From positions 1 through 20,654 of the forward strand of contig CAYVKM010000069.1 in the NCBI GenBank assembly GCA_964452045.1: 20,654 bases of DNA. Reading direction: 5' to 3'. The stretch comes from CAYVKM01 sp964452045. Its GTDB lineage: Bacteria > Calditrichota > Calditrichia > RBG-13-44-9. This document shows positions 1-6,905 of the stretch, one piece after another (the first letter of the stretch is position 1; each line of letters opens with the position of its first letter). A program made the position numbers and the translations under genes. Under the pieces are notes generated by a model that saw only the letters and a list, made by a program, of their open reading frames with translations, was not told where the DNA came from and ran no database searches.

Positions 1-211
1 GAGGAAGGAGGCCGGTTTTGAGGTGACTGATCGAATCGTTATAAATCATCAGGCGCCGGAAAAAATAAATAATGCCATTAGCAAGATGTCCGATTATATT
101 AAAACTGAAACATTGGCAACTCAGATTCAGAAAAATCTAGCAGATGGAGATATACGCAGAGAAATAAAAATTAATGACCTTGTTTTTGAGATTGCTTTAT
201 CCAGAAATTAA
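1..211 (+). CDS. ileS: isoleucyl-tRNA synthetase, C-terminal end (partial)
   Basis: This is the 3' end of a gene that begins before the window. Frame 2 is open from the first bases and reads RKEAGFEVTDRIVI, then about 55 more residues to a TAA. The phrase 'RKEAGFEVTDRI' is characteristic of the C-terminal domain of the long, eukaryote-like form of IleS, which charges tRNA-Ile in the cytoplasm. The ATG-free stretch before residue V8 shows that the GTG at position 23 is an internal codon and not a start. The following gene starts 35 bp downstream with its own ribosome binding site. The order ileS, DksA-like gene, lspA, rluD is a commonly seen neighbourhood and supports the call. The catalytic HIGH and KMSKS motifs lie outside the window and cannot be checked. 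Confidence 0.85.
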   Translation, partial: RKEAGFEVTDRIVINHQAPEKINNAISKMSDYIKTETLATQIQKNLADGDIRREIKINDLVFEIALSRN

Positions 212-246
212 AGCGAGAAATATTTATTTTTAAGTAGGAGTTAGTT

Positions 247-615
247 ATGGAAGCGAAAAAGTTAGATCATTTCAGAAAATTATTGCTTGAGAAAAGGAAA
301 GAAGTTTTAGAAAGAATAAATCATCTTCGTGAAGTGGCGATGGAAAGTCCGGCTGAAACCGGTAATAATTCTGGATATTCTTTTCATATGGCGGACCAGG
401 GTACAGATGCCATGGAACGGGAAAAAGCCTTTTTATTTTTATCCCGTGAAGAAAAATTCCTGCAGCAGATAGATCGTTCACTCTCAGCTATTGATTTGGG
501 TGAGTATGGTATTTGCCGGGTTTGTGGAAAAGAAATAGCCTACGAACGTCTGGAAGCTGTACCCACAACCAGAATTTGTGTACCTTGTAAGCAAGCCGAA
601 TCCCGGAGAAAGTAG
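247..615 (+). CDS. TraR/DksA-type C4 zinc-finger protein
   Basis: A 122-residue protein of the DksA/TraR family, which act in the RNA polymerase secondary channel or in related regulatory roles. The N-terminal half (residues about 1-75) is charged and predicted helical. It is followed by the family phrase 'ALxxIDLGEYGIC'. The C-terminal zinc finger is C-X2-C-X17-C-X2-C, with the 'RLEAVPTTRICVPC' ending typical of the family. The ATG at 247 has AGGAG at 236-240 with six bases of spacing. It lies between ileS and lspA, a frequent position for such genes in several phyla. Its stop codon abuts the start of lspA, so the two are probably translated from one mRNA. I cannot tell from sequence whether it is a true DksA functional equivalent or a shorter paralogue, so no symbol is given. 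Confidence 0.88.
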   Translation: MEAKKLDHFRKLLLEKRKEVLERINHLREVAMESPAETGNNSGYSFHMADQGTDAMEREKAFLFLSREEKFLQQIDRSLSAIDLGEYGICRVCGKEIAYERLEAVPTTRICVPCKQAESRRK

Positions 616-1185
616 TTGTATAGCAATCTGATTAAACGCTACCCTCAAATAAAACCGATTTCAATTATCATCCTTTCTGTGTTAATCCTGGACCAGGTTA
701 CCAAATACCTGGCCAGGATTTTTTTACAACCAAAACATTCTATTGCGGTGCTGGATAATTTTTTCCGGTTGACTTATGTGGAAAATCCCGGTATTGCATT
801 TGGGGTAAGGATAAACAATAAAGTATTTTTTACCATATTAACCATTTTGGCAGTTATCCTCATTTTCTATTATCTTTTTCTGTTAAGAGAACAAAAAATA
901 TTGCGATTCGCATTTGCATTAATTCTCGGTGGTGCATTTGGTAACCTGATCGATCGGTTTATTTATGGAAGTGTGGTCGATTTTTTCGATTTTGAATTTT
1001 TTAACATCCATATCCCGCCGTTCAATTTTTTATTCTTCCATTTTGGTGGTTATACAATGGATCGTTGGCCGGTCTTTAACATAGCGGACAGCGCAGTTAC
1101 GGTTGGTATGGTCCTAATTATCATCAACGCAATTTGGGGCAAAAGCGCAGAAAACAAACCTGATGCAATCCTGGAAAACCATTAG
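616..1185 (+). CDS. lspA: lipoprotein signal peptidase (signal peptidase II)
   Basis: An integral inner-membrane aspartyl protease of 189 residues that cleaves the signal peptide from diacylglyceryl-modified prolipoproteins. Four hydrophobic segments are visible (about residues 13-33, 70-90, 97-113 and 157-174). Family motifs are 'DQVTKYLA' near the N-terminus, 'ENPGIAFG' (57-63), 'GGAFGNLIDR' (105-114), 'GSVVDFFDF' containing the expected catalytic Asp122, and 'FNIADSAVTVG' containing the second catalytic aspartate, Asp158. The loop between the last two motifs is fairly long. The start is TTG immediately after the stop of the previous gene, with GGAGAAAG at 605-612 as a plausible ribosome binding site. 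The 3' end overlaps the next gene by 23 bp, implying translational coupling. A lipoprotein substrate is encoded in this window at 19369. Confidence 0.95.
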   Translation: MYSNLIKRYPQIKPISIIILSVLILDQVTKYLARIFLQPKHSIAVLDNFFRLTYVENPGIAFGVRINNKVFFTILTILAVILIFYYLFLLREQKILRFAFALILGGAFGNLIDRFIYGSVVDFFDFEFFNIHIPPFNFLFFHFGGYTMDRWPVFNIADSAVTVGMVLIIINAIWGKSAENKPDAILENH

Positions 1186-2137
1186 TCTGACTGTAACTGA
1201 GGCAGACGCAAACCTACGAATTGATAAATACCTTCATTCTCAGATCCCCAATATATCCAGAGCATTTATCCAAAAATTGATCGATAGAGAATTGGTTTTG
1301 GTCAATGCCAGGTCCGTAAAGGCATCCTTTAAGATTTCACCGGGGGACACAATCCAGGTTGAGATGCCTGAAGCTGAGGTCACTGAAATTATCCCGGAGA
1401 ATATTCCCCTGGACATCCGCTTCGAGGATGAGCATTTGCTGGTAATCAATAAGCCAGCTGGTTTAGTGGTTCATCCCGGGGCCGGGATTCATAGTGGGAC
1501 CCTGGTTAACGCGCTTATGTATCACTGCCGGGATTTATCGGGAGTTGGGGGAAGGTTGAGACCGGGGATTGTTCATCGGCTTGATAAAAACACATCCGGA
1601 TTACTGGTGGTAGCTAAAAGTGATCCAGCCCACCTCGGATTAACTCAGCAACTCTCCCAAAAGAAAATGGTACGGGAATATCTCGCCCTGGTTTGGCGTG
1701 TTATGGAGGAAGATCAGGGTAAAATCGATTCCTTTCTGGGGAGAAGCAAAAAAGACCGCACTAAATTTGTGGTGGCAAAAAGTGGTAGACAGGCGCTTAC
1801 CTACTATAAAGTTCTAAAAAACTATCGCTTTTTAAGTTATCTTAGTGTTATTTTAGGAACCGGACGGACGCATCAAATCCGCGCGCATATGAATTATCTT
1901 CATCATCCGGTGTTTGGTGATCCGGAATATCATGGCCGGGGAAAGCAGTTAGGACAATTAAAAACCAATGAGGAGAAAATTTTCGCACGTGAGTTGTTAA
2001 ATCTTATCTCACGGCAGGCACTGCATGCCTACAAACTGAAATTTATTCATCCGGTTACCGGGCAAGAGATGTCATTTGAGCAACCGATACCAAAGGATAT
2101 GCAGGATGTTTTGGATGCTCTGGAAACTTCTCAATAA
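1163..2137 (+). CDS. rluD: RluA/RluD-family 23S rRNA pseudouridine synthase
   Basis: A 324-residue pseudouridine synthase that isomerises specific uridines in large-subunit rRNA. An S4 RNA-binding domain occupies about residues 18-75 ('RIDKYLHSQ', 'SRAFIQKLIDRELVLVN'). The catalytic domain follows with 'LLVINKPAGLVVHPG' and the hallmark 'GIVHRLDKNTSGLLVVAK', which contains the nucleophile Asp141. Motif III is 'GRTHQIRAHMNYLHHPVFGDPEY'. Presence of the S4 domain and the length match RluD (U1911/1915/1917 in E. coli), but RluC and other RluA members are close relatives, so the exact target uridine is inferred. The ATG lies inside lspA, giving a 23-bp overlap. The gene is part of the ileS-lspA cluster in many bacteria. 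Confidence 0.9.
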   Translation: MQSWKTISLTVTEADANLRIDKYLHSQIPNISRAFIQKLIDRELVLVNARSVKASFKISPGDTIQVEMPEAEVTEIIPENIPLDIRFEDEHLLVINKPAGLVVHPGAGIHSGTLVNALMYHCRDLSGVGGRLRPGIVHRLDKNTSGLLVVAKSDPAHLGLTQQLSQKKMVREYLALVWRVMEEDQGKIDSFLGRSKKDRTKFVVAKSGRQALTYYKVLKNYRFLSYLSVILGTGRTHQIRAHMNYLHHPVFGDPEYHGRGKQLGQLKTNEEKIFARELLNLISRQALHAYKLKFIHPVTGQEMSFEQPIPKDMQDVLDALETSQ

Positions 2138-2190
2138 GAATTAGCGTGAAAATAAAATAGTTTTTACAATTGAAATTTAAAGGAGTGCTT

Positions 2191-2874
2191 ATGTATCGTT
2201 ATAAAATTTTGTTTTTCTTCTTGTTTTCATTTATCCCCAGTATGCTTTTTTCCCAAAGATTTGAATTGCTAACCCCACCTGTTTTAGATTTGGGGGATGT
2301 TCCTGCCGATACCATGGTAGAGGGAACCATAAAATTTACAAATGCGGGTGATTCAACCTTAAAAATCCTGCGAGTGCAAACCAGTTGTGGTTGTACGGTT
2401 GCCGATTTGAATAAGCTGGATTATGCCAAAGGAGAACAGGGAGAAATCAAGGTTCGTTTTAATACCAAAGGAATATCCGGAACTACCAGAAAGTCCATCA
2501 CCATTTATCTGGAGAATGCTGAACCATCCCGGGTAAGGGTAATGCTCCAGGCCACAGTAAGGGCTAATGTGGAATTTAATCCTCTTTATATTGATTTCCA
2601 GGGGGTTTCCCTGAAAGACGAAGATGTAGTTCGATATCTCGATATCACAAATAATACAGATAAGACCATGAAGATAGAAACCATTAAATCTTCCCTCAAT
2701 AATCTCAAGATAGATTTACCGACCACTGAAATTCCCGCCCGAGGAACAATTAAAGTAACATTTACCTTGCATCCGAAGTCGGAAGGACGGCAGGACACGG
2801 ATGTCATTTTCGATATTATTGAACCCTTTATCCTGAAAAAACATGTTCCGGTCTTTGTGAAAGTCGGATCCTAA
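2191..2874 (+). CDS. secreted DUF1573-domain protein
   Basis: A 227-residue exported protein of unknown function. An N-terminal signal peptide (residues 1-21, charged MYRYK then a Phe/Leu-rich core and cleavage near FSQ) is followed by a DUF1573 domain. The domain shows the typical 'FELLTPPVLDLGDVPADTMVEGTIKFTNAGDSTLKI' opening and the 'SCGCT' motif with Cys66 and Cys68. Ig-like beta-sandwich repeats of this type are common in Bacteroidota-like organisms and are periplasmic. An in-frame TTG at 2170 exists. ATG 2191 is preferred because AAAGGAG (2178-2184) is ideally placed before it and it gives a cleaner signal peptide. It is followed by a rhodanese and a MauE-like gene, an association that suggests envelope redox or sulfur chemistry; the precise role is not known. 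Confidence 0.85.
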   Translation: MYRYKILFFFLFSFIPSMLFSQRFELLTPPVLDLGDVPADTMVEGTIKFTNAGDSTLKILRVQTSCGCTVADLNKLDYAKGEQGEIKVRFNTKGISGTTRKSITIYLENAEPSRVRVMLQATVRANVEFNPLYIDFQGVSLKDEDVVRYLDITNNTDKTMKIETIKSSLNNLKIDLPTTEIPARGTIKVTFTLHPKSEGRQDTDVIFDIIEPFILKKHVPVFVKVGS

Positions 2875-2919
2875 CCGTCCATCTATCAGAGGTTGGCCTT
2901 AAATTTCCATGATATTTTC

Positions 2920-3399
2920 ATGATGAAAATTTTATATCGTATTTCTCTCATCGTCCTGTTATCACTGCTCCTGGGGTTGGTTGTTAACCAACTCCATTCT
3001 TCCGGAATACCAATGAAATTGCTACTTTCGACTTCTCCCATAGAAGAAGCAGATGCTGTTAAAATCTATTATATATCGGTAGATTCAGCATACACATTGC
3101 TTAAAAATCCAGGGATTGTTTTCATAGACATCAGGCCTGCGGATGACTATCAGTTCGATCATATCCTGGGAGCGGTCAATCTGCCTATGTTTAAATTGAT
3201 AAGGGAATCGTTACCGACCGGAATTGTCTCAGATTCACTGGTCATTTATGATGAAGCCGGGAATTTGGAGCAACTAAAATTGGCGGCAGGTCTGCTTGCC
3301 AAATCCGGTGCACCTTCAGTATCCATTTTGATAGGGGGTTACCTGCATTGGCTTGAACAGAATTATCCGGTTGAGAGCGGAGGATCAGCCTTTGATTAA
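2920..3399 (+). CDS. membrane-anchored rhodanese-like protein lacking the catalytic cysteine
   Basis: A protein of about 159 residues with one N-terminal hydrophobic segment (about residues 5-24), probably a membrane anchor or uncleaved signal, then a rhodanese fold. Recognisable pieces are 'NPGIVFIDIRPADDYQFDHILGAVNLPMF' and 'SLVIYDEAGNLEQLKLAAGLLAKSG'. The final part is 'VSILIGGYLHWLEQNYPV'. In active rhodaneses the loop after 'VxY' starts with the persulfide cysteine. Here it is Asp111, and the whole protein has no cysteine, so sulfurtransferase activity is not expected. The start is uncertain. ATG 2920 or the adjacent ATG 2923 gives a normal signal sequence but no clear ribosome binding site; TTG 2893 would extend the frame. 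The 3' end overlaps the MauE-like gene by 8 bp, suggesting coupled expression and a joint function. Confidence 0.8.
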   Translation: MMKILYRISLIVLLSLLLGLVVNQLHSSGIPMKLLLSTSPIEEADAVKIYYISVDSAYTLLKNPGIVFIDIRPADDYQFDHILGAVNLPMFKLIRESLPTGIVSDSLVIYDEAGNLEQLKLAAGLLAKSGAPSVSILIGGYLHWLEQNYPVESGGSAFD

Positions 3400-3841
3400 C
3401 CGAAAAAACATATTACTTGTGGTAAGAATTATTCTGGGCGTTGTTTTCCTGATCTCATCCTATTCCAAATTAAAGGATCCGATAGGATTTACCCAGGCAA
3501 TTGAGAATTATAAAATATCAGGGACATTTCTATCCCGTTGGGTGGCAGTATTTATCCCTTCCCTTGAACTGATTCTGGCAATTTTTTTAATTTCCGGAGT
3601 ATGGATCAGGGAAACCTTTATTACTACCACGTTGCTTTTTATTCTCTTTGATATAATGCTTTTTCAGGCATACCTGCGGGGATTGGATATTTCCTGCGGT
3701 TGTTTTGGCACCTCACATTCCCCGATCGATATCTGGAAATTTCTGGAAAACGCAATATTGACAGCCTTAGCGGTAACCGGATTGATTTACTATCTTTCTG
3801 GTAATTTGAATTCCAAATTGAAAGTTCAGAATAGAGATTAA
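3392..3841 (+). CDS. MauE/DoxX-like four-helix membrane protein
   Basis: A 149-residue integral membrane protein with four hydrophobic segments (about residues 7-24, 50-71, 76-95 and 119-136). The motifs 'RIILGVVFLISSYSKLKDPIGF' and 'LDISCGCFG' match the MauE/DoxX superfamily. MauE proteins are thought to handle electrons or disulfides for periplasmic protein maturation, and the conserved CGC pair (Cys102, Cys104) could do that here. The frame is open back to a TTG at 3353. TTG 3392 is chosen because GGAGG (3379-3383) sits eight bases upstream and the protein then begins just before its first membrane helix. This start overlaps the stop of the rhodanese gene. The next gene is convergent and ends 16 bp away. 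The exact substrate is unknown. Confidence 0.8.
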   Translation: MINRKNILLVVRIILGVVFLISSYSKLKDPIGFTQAIENYKISGTFLSRWVAVFIPSLELILAIFLISGVWIRETFITTTLLFILFDIMLFQAYLRGLDISCGCFGTSHSPIDIWKFLENAILTALAVTGLIYYLSGNLNSKLKVQNRD

Positions 3842-3857
3842 AAATTCGGAAACGGAT

Positions 3858-6563
3858 TTAAAAATCCTTCATCATCTGCCGCAGTACGGTCTGCAGGATT
3901 CCTCCATTCCGATAATAATTAACTTCGATCTCAGTATCCAGCCTGGAGATAACCGTAAATTTAGTTGATTTATTTTTCTTGCCCATAGCGGTTACTTCCA
4001 GTTCTTTTCCGGGGGTAAAGCTTTTTTCGATGCCGGTAATGCTAAAGAATTCGTCCCCTTTTAGATTGAATTTATTGAAGTTCTCTCCCGGTTTAAACTG
4101 AAGCGGTAGTACCCCCATGCCAATTAAATTACTTCGATGGATCCGTTCATAACTCTCGGCAATAACCGCTTTAATTCCCAGCAAAGCTGTGCCTTTGGCA
4201 GCCCAATCCCGCGAACTTCCCGTACCATACTCCTTTCCGGCAATCACGATTAAAGACGTATTATCTTTTTGGTATTTTAGTGCGGCATCGTAAATAAACA
4301 TTTCCTCACCGGTTGGAAAATAGACGGTATATCCACCCTCAACTCCCTTTAGCAATTTGTTTTTGATCCGAATATTGCCAAATGTCCCCCGGATCATCAC
4401 TTCATGATTTCCCCGCCGGGAACCGAAAGAGTTAAAATCTTTTACTTTTACACCATTGGAAATTAAATATTGTCCGGCCGGACTTTTTTCCGGTATAGCA
4501 CCTGCCGGGGAAATATGATCGGTAGTGACCGAATCTCCCAATAACGCCAGTATCCGTGCATTGGAAACATTCTTTAATTTTGGGATCTCCGGGGACATAT
4601 TTTCGAAAAATGGCGGATTCTTAATATAGGTCGATTCAGGATCCCAATGATAAAGCTCCTCTCCGGTTACATTGAGGGAGCGCCAGTTTTCATCTCCATC
4701 GTACACTTCGCTGTATTTCTTTTTGAACATACTGGCACCAAGCGAATTTTTGATAGTTTCTTTTATTTCCGATTGGGTTGGCCATATATCTTTCAGATAT
4801 ACCGGTTTACCTTGCTGATCTTTTCCCAAAGGTTCTTTATCCAGATCGATATCAATGCGCCCGGCCAGTGCATAGGCAACCACCAGCGGTGGTGAGGCCA
4901 GATAATTTGCCCTGGTGTTGGGATGGATTCTTCCTTCGAAATTCCGATTACCGCTCAAAACAGATGCGACGACCAGGTCGTTCTCCTGAATTGTTTTTTC
5001 AATGGCCGGGGGTAGTGGTCCGCTATTTCCGATACAGGTGGTACAACCATAACCGACCACATTAAATTTCTGTTCCTCTAAAAACTTCAGCAGACCCGAT
5101 TTTACCAGATAATCGGTTACTACCCGGCTTCCGGGTGCCAGACTGGTTTTTACCCAGGGTTTTGTTTTCAGACCTTTCTCCATCGCTTTTTTCGCCAATA
5201 ATCCGGCAGCAACCATTACCGTAGGATTGGATGTATTGGTGCAACTGGTGATTGCCGCAATGACCACTGACCCATGATGTAGATTCTTTTCCGGCGATTC
5301 CTGGATCATATCGGATAATGCAGGTTGTGATGTTTCTGAATATTTTCCGAATACATCTTTCAAGGCTTTCAGAAAAACAGGTTTCATTTGTTTTAGTAAT
5401 ACCCGGTCCTGTGGTCGTTTTGGTCCGGCCAGGCTGGGTTCAATGGTATTCATATCCAATTCCAGTTTAACACCGTATTCCGGCTCCGGCGTTTTGTCTG
5501 TCCGGAAAAGACCCTGTTCTTTGGCATATTTTTCAACAAGCTCAATCTGGTGCTGATCCCTGGCAGTCAATTTGAGATAATCCAGCGTTGCTTCATCAAT
5601 CGGGAAAAAGCCCATTGTTGCCCCGTATTCGGGAGACATATTGGCAATTGTGGCTCGATCGGGCAGGGTGAGCTTGGATAATCCCGGACCGAAATATTCC
5701 ACAAACTTTCCCACCACTCCCTGTTTTCTTAGCATTTCCGTTACCGTGAGCACCAGATCCGTAGCGGTGGATCCTTCCGGTAAGGCACCGGTGAGTTTGA
5801 CCCCAACCACTTCCGGAAGCACCATATAGTAAGGTTGACCAAGCATCACAGCTTCGGCTTCAATTCCGCCAACTCCCCATCCCAGAACACTTAAGCCATT
5901 GATCATGGTGGTGTGGGAATCTGTTCCAACGAGAGTATCGGGATAGGCAAACTTGGTATTTCCCTGGTCAGAAGTCATGACAACCTTTCCCAGATATTCC
6001 AGGTTCACCTGATGAACGATACCGGTTCCTGGTGGAACGGCACTAAATTTCTTGAAACTCTGTTGGGCCCATTTGATTAGCCTATAACGCTCCTTATTTC
6101 GCTCGTATTCCTTCTCAACATTTAATTGGAAAGCGTTTGGCGTACCAAAATAATCCACCTGGACAGAGTGATCAATCACCAGATCTGAAGGAACGATGGG
6201 ATTTATTTGCTCGGGATTACCGCCAAACTTCTTCACTGCATCACGCATCGCCGCCAAATCGACCACTGCCGGAACTCCGGTAAAATCCTGCAACACAACC
6301 CGCCCCGGCATAAAGGGGATTTCGGCAGTTTTCACTTTCTTTGGATTATAGTCGAGAATCCTTTCCACGTTCTCCCGGCTTACAAGCACTCCGTCTTCAT
6401 TACGCAAAAGGTTCTCGATAAGAATACGAATAGAGAAAGGAATCCGGTTCACATTTAACAATCCTTGTTTATCCAGTTCAATCAATGAAAAATAGGAATA
6501 CTCTTTCTTGTTTACTGTTAGTTTCATTAACGTGTTAAAGCTATTTGATAATTTTGCGGACAT
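3858..6563 (-). CDS. acnA: aconitate hydratase A
   Basis: A 901-residue cytoplasmic [4Fe-4S] enzyme that interconverts citrate and isocitrate in the TCA cycle. Length and motifs fit the AcnA/IRP1 class, not AcnB. Cluster ligands are Cys441 in 'ITSCTNTSNP' and Cys507 and Cys510 in 'GYGCTTCIGNSGPL'. Other family phrases are 'LVGTDSHTTMINGLSVLGWGVGGIEAEA', 'VLSGNRNFEGRIHP', 'GDSVTTDHISPAG' and 'GSSRDWAAKG'. The reading frame is open for 110 codons upstream, but ATG 6563 is the correct start. It is preceded by an extended ribosome binding site GAGGTG (6567-6572), and the protein then has normal family length. A candidate promoter lies at 6641-6669. The gene ends 16 bp from the convergent MauE-like gene with no obvious bidirectional terminator. 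Confidence 0.97.
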   Translation of the reverse strand: MSAKLSNSFNTLMKLTVNKKEYSYFSLIELDKQGLLNVNRIPFSIRILIENLLRNEDGVLVSRENVERILDYNPKKVKTAEIPFMPGRVVLQDFTGVPAVVDLAAMRDAVKKFGGNPEQINPIVPSDLVIDHSVQVDYFGTPNAFQLNVEKEYERNKERYRLIKWAQQSFKKFSAVPPGTGIVHQVNLEYLGKVVMTSDQGNTKFAYPDTLVGTDSHTTMINGLSVLGWGVGGIEAEAVMLGQPYYMVLPEVVGVKLTGALPEGSTATDLVLTVTEMLRKQGVVGKFVEYFGPGLSKLTLPDRATIANMSPEYGATMGFFPIDEATLDYLKLTARDQHQIELVEKYAKEQGLFRTDKTPEPEYGVKLELDMNTIEPSLAGPKRPQDRVLLKQMKPVFLKALKDVFGKYSETSQPALSDMIQESPEKNLHHGSVVIAAITSCTNTSNPTVMVAAGLLAKKAMEKGLKTKPWVKTSLAPGSRVVTDYLVKSGLLKFLEEQKFNVVGYGCTTCIGNSGPLPPAIEKTIQENDLVVASVLSGNRNFEGRIHPNTRANYLASPPLVVAYALAGRIDIDLDKEPLGKDQQGKPVYLKDIWPTQSEIKETIKNSLGASMFKKKYSEVYDGDENWRSLNVTGEELYHWDPESTYIKNPPFFENMSPEIPKLKNVSNARILALLGDSVTTDHISPAGAIPEKSPAGQYLISNGVKVKDFNSFGSRRGNHEVMIRGTFGNIRIKNKLLKGVEGGYTVYFPTGEEMFIYDAALKYQKDNTSLIVIAGKEYGTGSSRDWAAKGTALLGIKAVIAESYERIHRSNLIGMGVLPLQFKPGENFNKFNLKGDEFFSITGIEKSFTPGKELEVTAMGKKNKSTKFTVISRLDTEIEVNYYRNGGILQTVLRQMMKDF

Positions 6564-6640
6564 ATTCACCTCAATTCTGTTTTCATATTTAGTTGTAGTA
6601 AACTTGAAGCAATCGGGTTCCTTACCAAAAACTAATTTTA

Positions 6641-6669
6641 ATTCTAATGAAAATTTTTTGTGAAAGCAA
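6641..6669 (-). promoter_or_regulatory. candidate sigma70-type promoter for acnA
   Basis: Read on the minus strand, TTGCTT (6664-6669) and TAGAAT (6641-6646) are separated by 17 bases. Transcription would begin about 70 bases before the acnA start codon and downstream of the terminator at 6747-6777, giving acnA its own transcript. The call rests on sequence match alone in an AT-rich gap. Confidence 0.45.
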
Positions 6670-6746
6670 TATAACAGGAATTGAATTTGACTTAAAATCG
6701 AGGTAATCAATGAATATCGTTTAACCGGAGCACTCTGGTCAAATAA

Positions 6747-6777
6747 AAAAAAGGGACACTGTTCATGTCCCTTTTTT
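6747..6777 (-). terminator. intrinsic terminator
   Basis: The palindrome GGGACA (6753-6758) with TGTCCC (6766-6771) has a seven-base loop and is extended by six A-T pairs on both sides. On the minus strand the stem is followed by a run of eight T, then ATTT. It would end transcripts from the 450-codon gene and from the candidate small RNA, and would separate both from acnA. The A/T flanks could also let it act on the plus strand, but no plus-strand gene ends here. Confidence 0.8.
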
Positions 6778-6843
6778 AAGACAATGGGGCCAAAATATTT
6801 TAATTTGGGTGGGAGGTTTTTATAGGGGAGAGCCCCATTGTCT
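6747..6843 (-). ncRNA. candidate small RNA, about 100 nt, with C-rich loop
   Basis: On the minus strand a self-contained transcription unit is visible. A promoter (6850-6878) would start RNA near 6843. The first 12 bases (6843-6832) pair perfectly with 6790-6779 to close a stem with a 41-base loop, and an intrinsic terminator follows immediately (6777-6747). The loop contains two C-rich stretches, CTCTCCCC (6832-6825) and CCTCCCACCC (6816-6807). Their unpaired CCUCC cores resemble those of regulatory RNAs that bind Shine-Dalgarno sequences. The first C-run can alternatively pair with the GGGG of the outer stem, so two folds compete. No known RNA family is recognised. Alternatives are a structured 3' end of the upstream 450-codon gene, or a conditional terminator in an acnA leader. 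Confidence 0.42.
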
Positions 6844-6849
6844 GTAAAA

Positions 6850-6878
6850 AATATATGATTCCATTTTGGAGAAAACAA
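6850..6878 (-). promoter_or_regulatory. candidate promoter for the small RNA
   Basis: On the minus strand, TTGTTT (6873-6878) and TATATT (6850-6855) have 17-base spacing. The predicted start point, about seven bases past the -10 box, falls on the first base of the 12-bp stem at 6843. That registration is what makes this more than a chance AT-rich match. Confidence 0.42.
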
Positions 6879-6905
6879 GAAATATTTTTGCAAAATGAAT
6901 AGTTC

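Noticed and set aside
2170..2190. Upstream TTG start for the DUF1573 protein
   Set aside because: AAAGGAG lies between it and the ATG at 2191, so it would be inside the coding region; the ATG gives a better signal peptide.
3353..3391. Upstream TTG start for the MauE-like gene
   Set aside because: No ribosome binding site; the GGAGG at 3379-3383 points to the TTG at 3392.
3854..3867. GGATTT-AA-AAATCC palindrome between convergent MauE-like and acnA genes
   Set aside because: A two-base loop cannot form a hairpin and there is no T-run; not a credible bidirectional terminator.
6564..6893. 110-codon in-frame N-terminal extension of aconitase
   Set aside because: It runs through the terminator and hairpin region, has no family similarity, and the internal ATG at 6563 has an excellent ribosome binding site and gives normal AcnA length.
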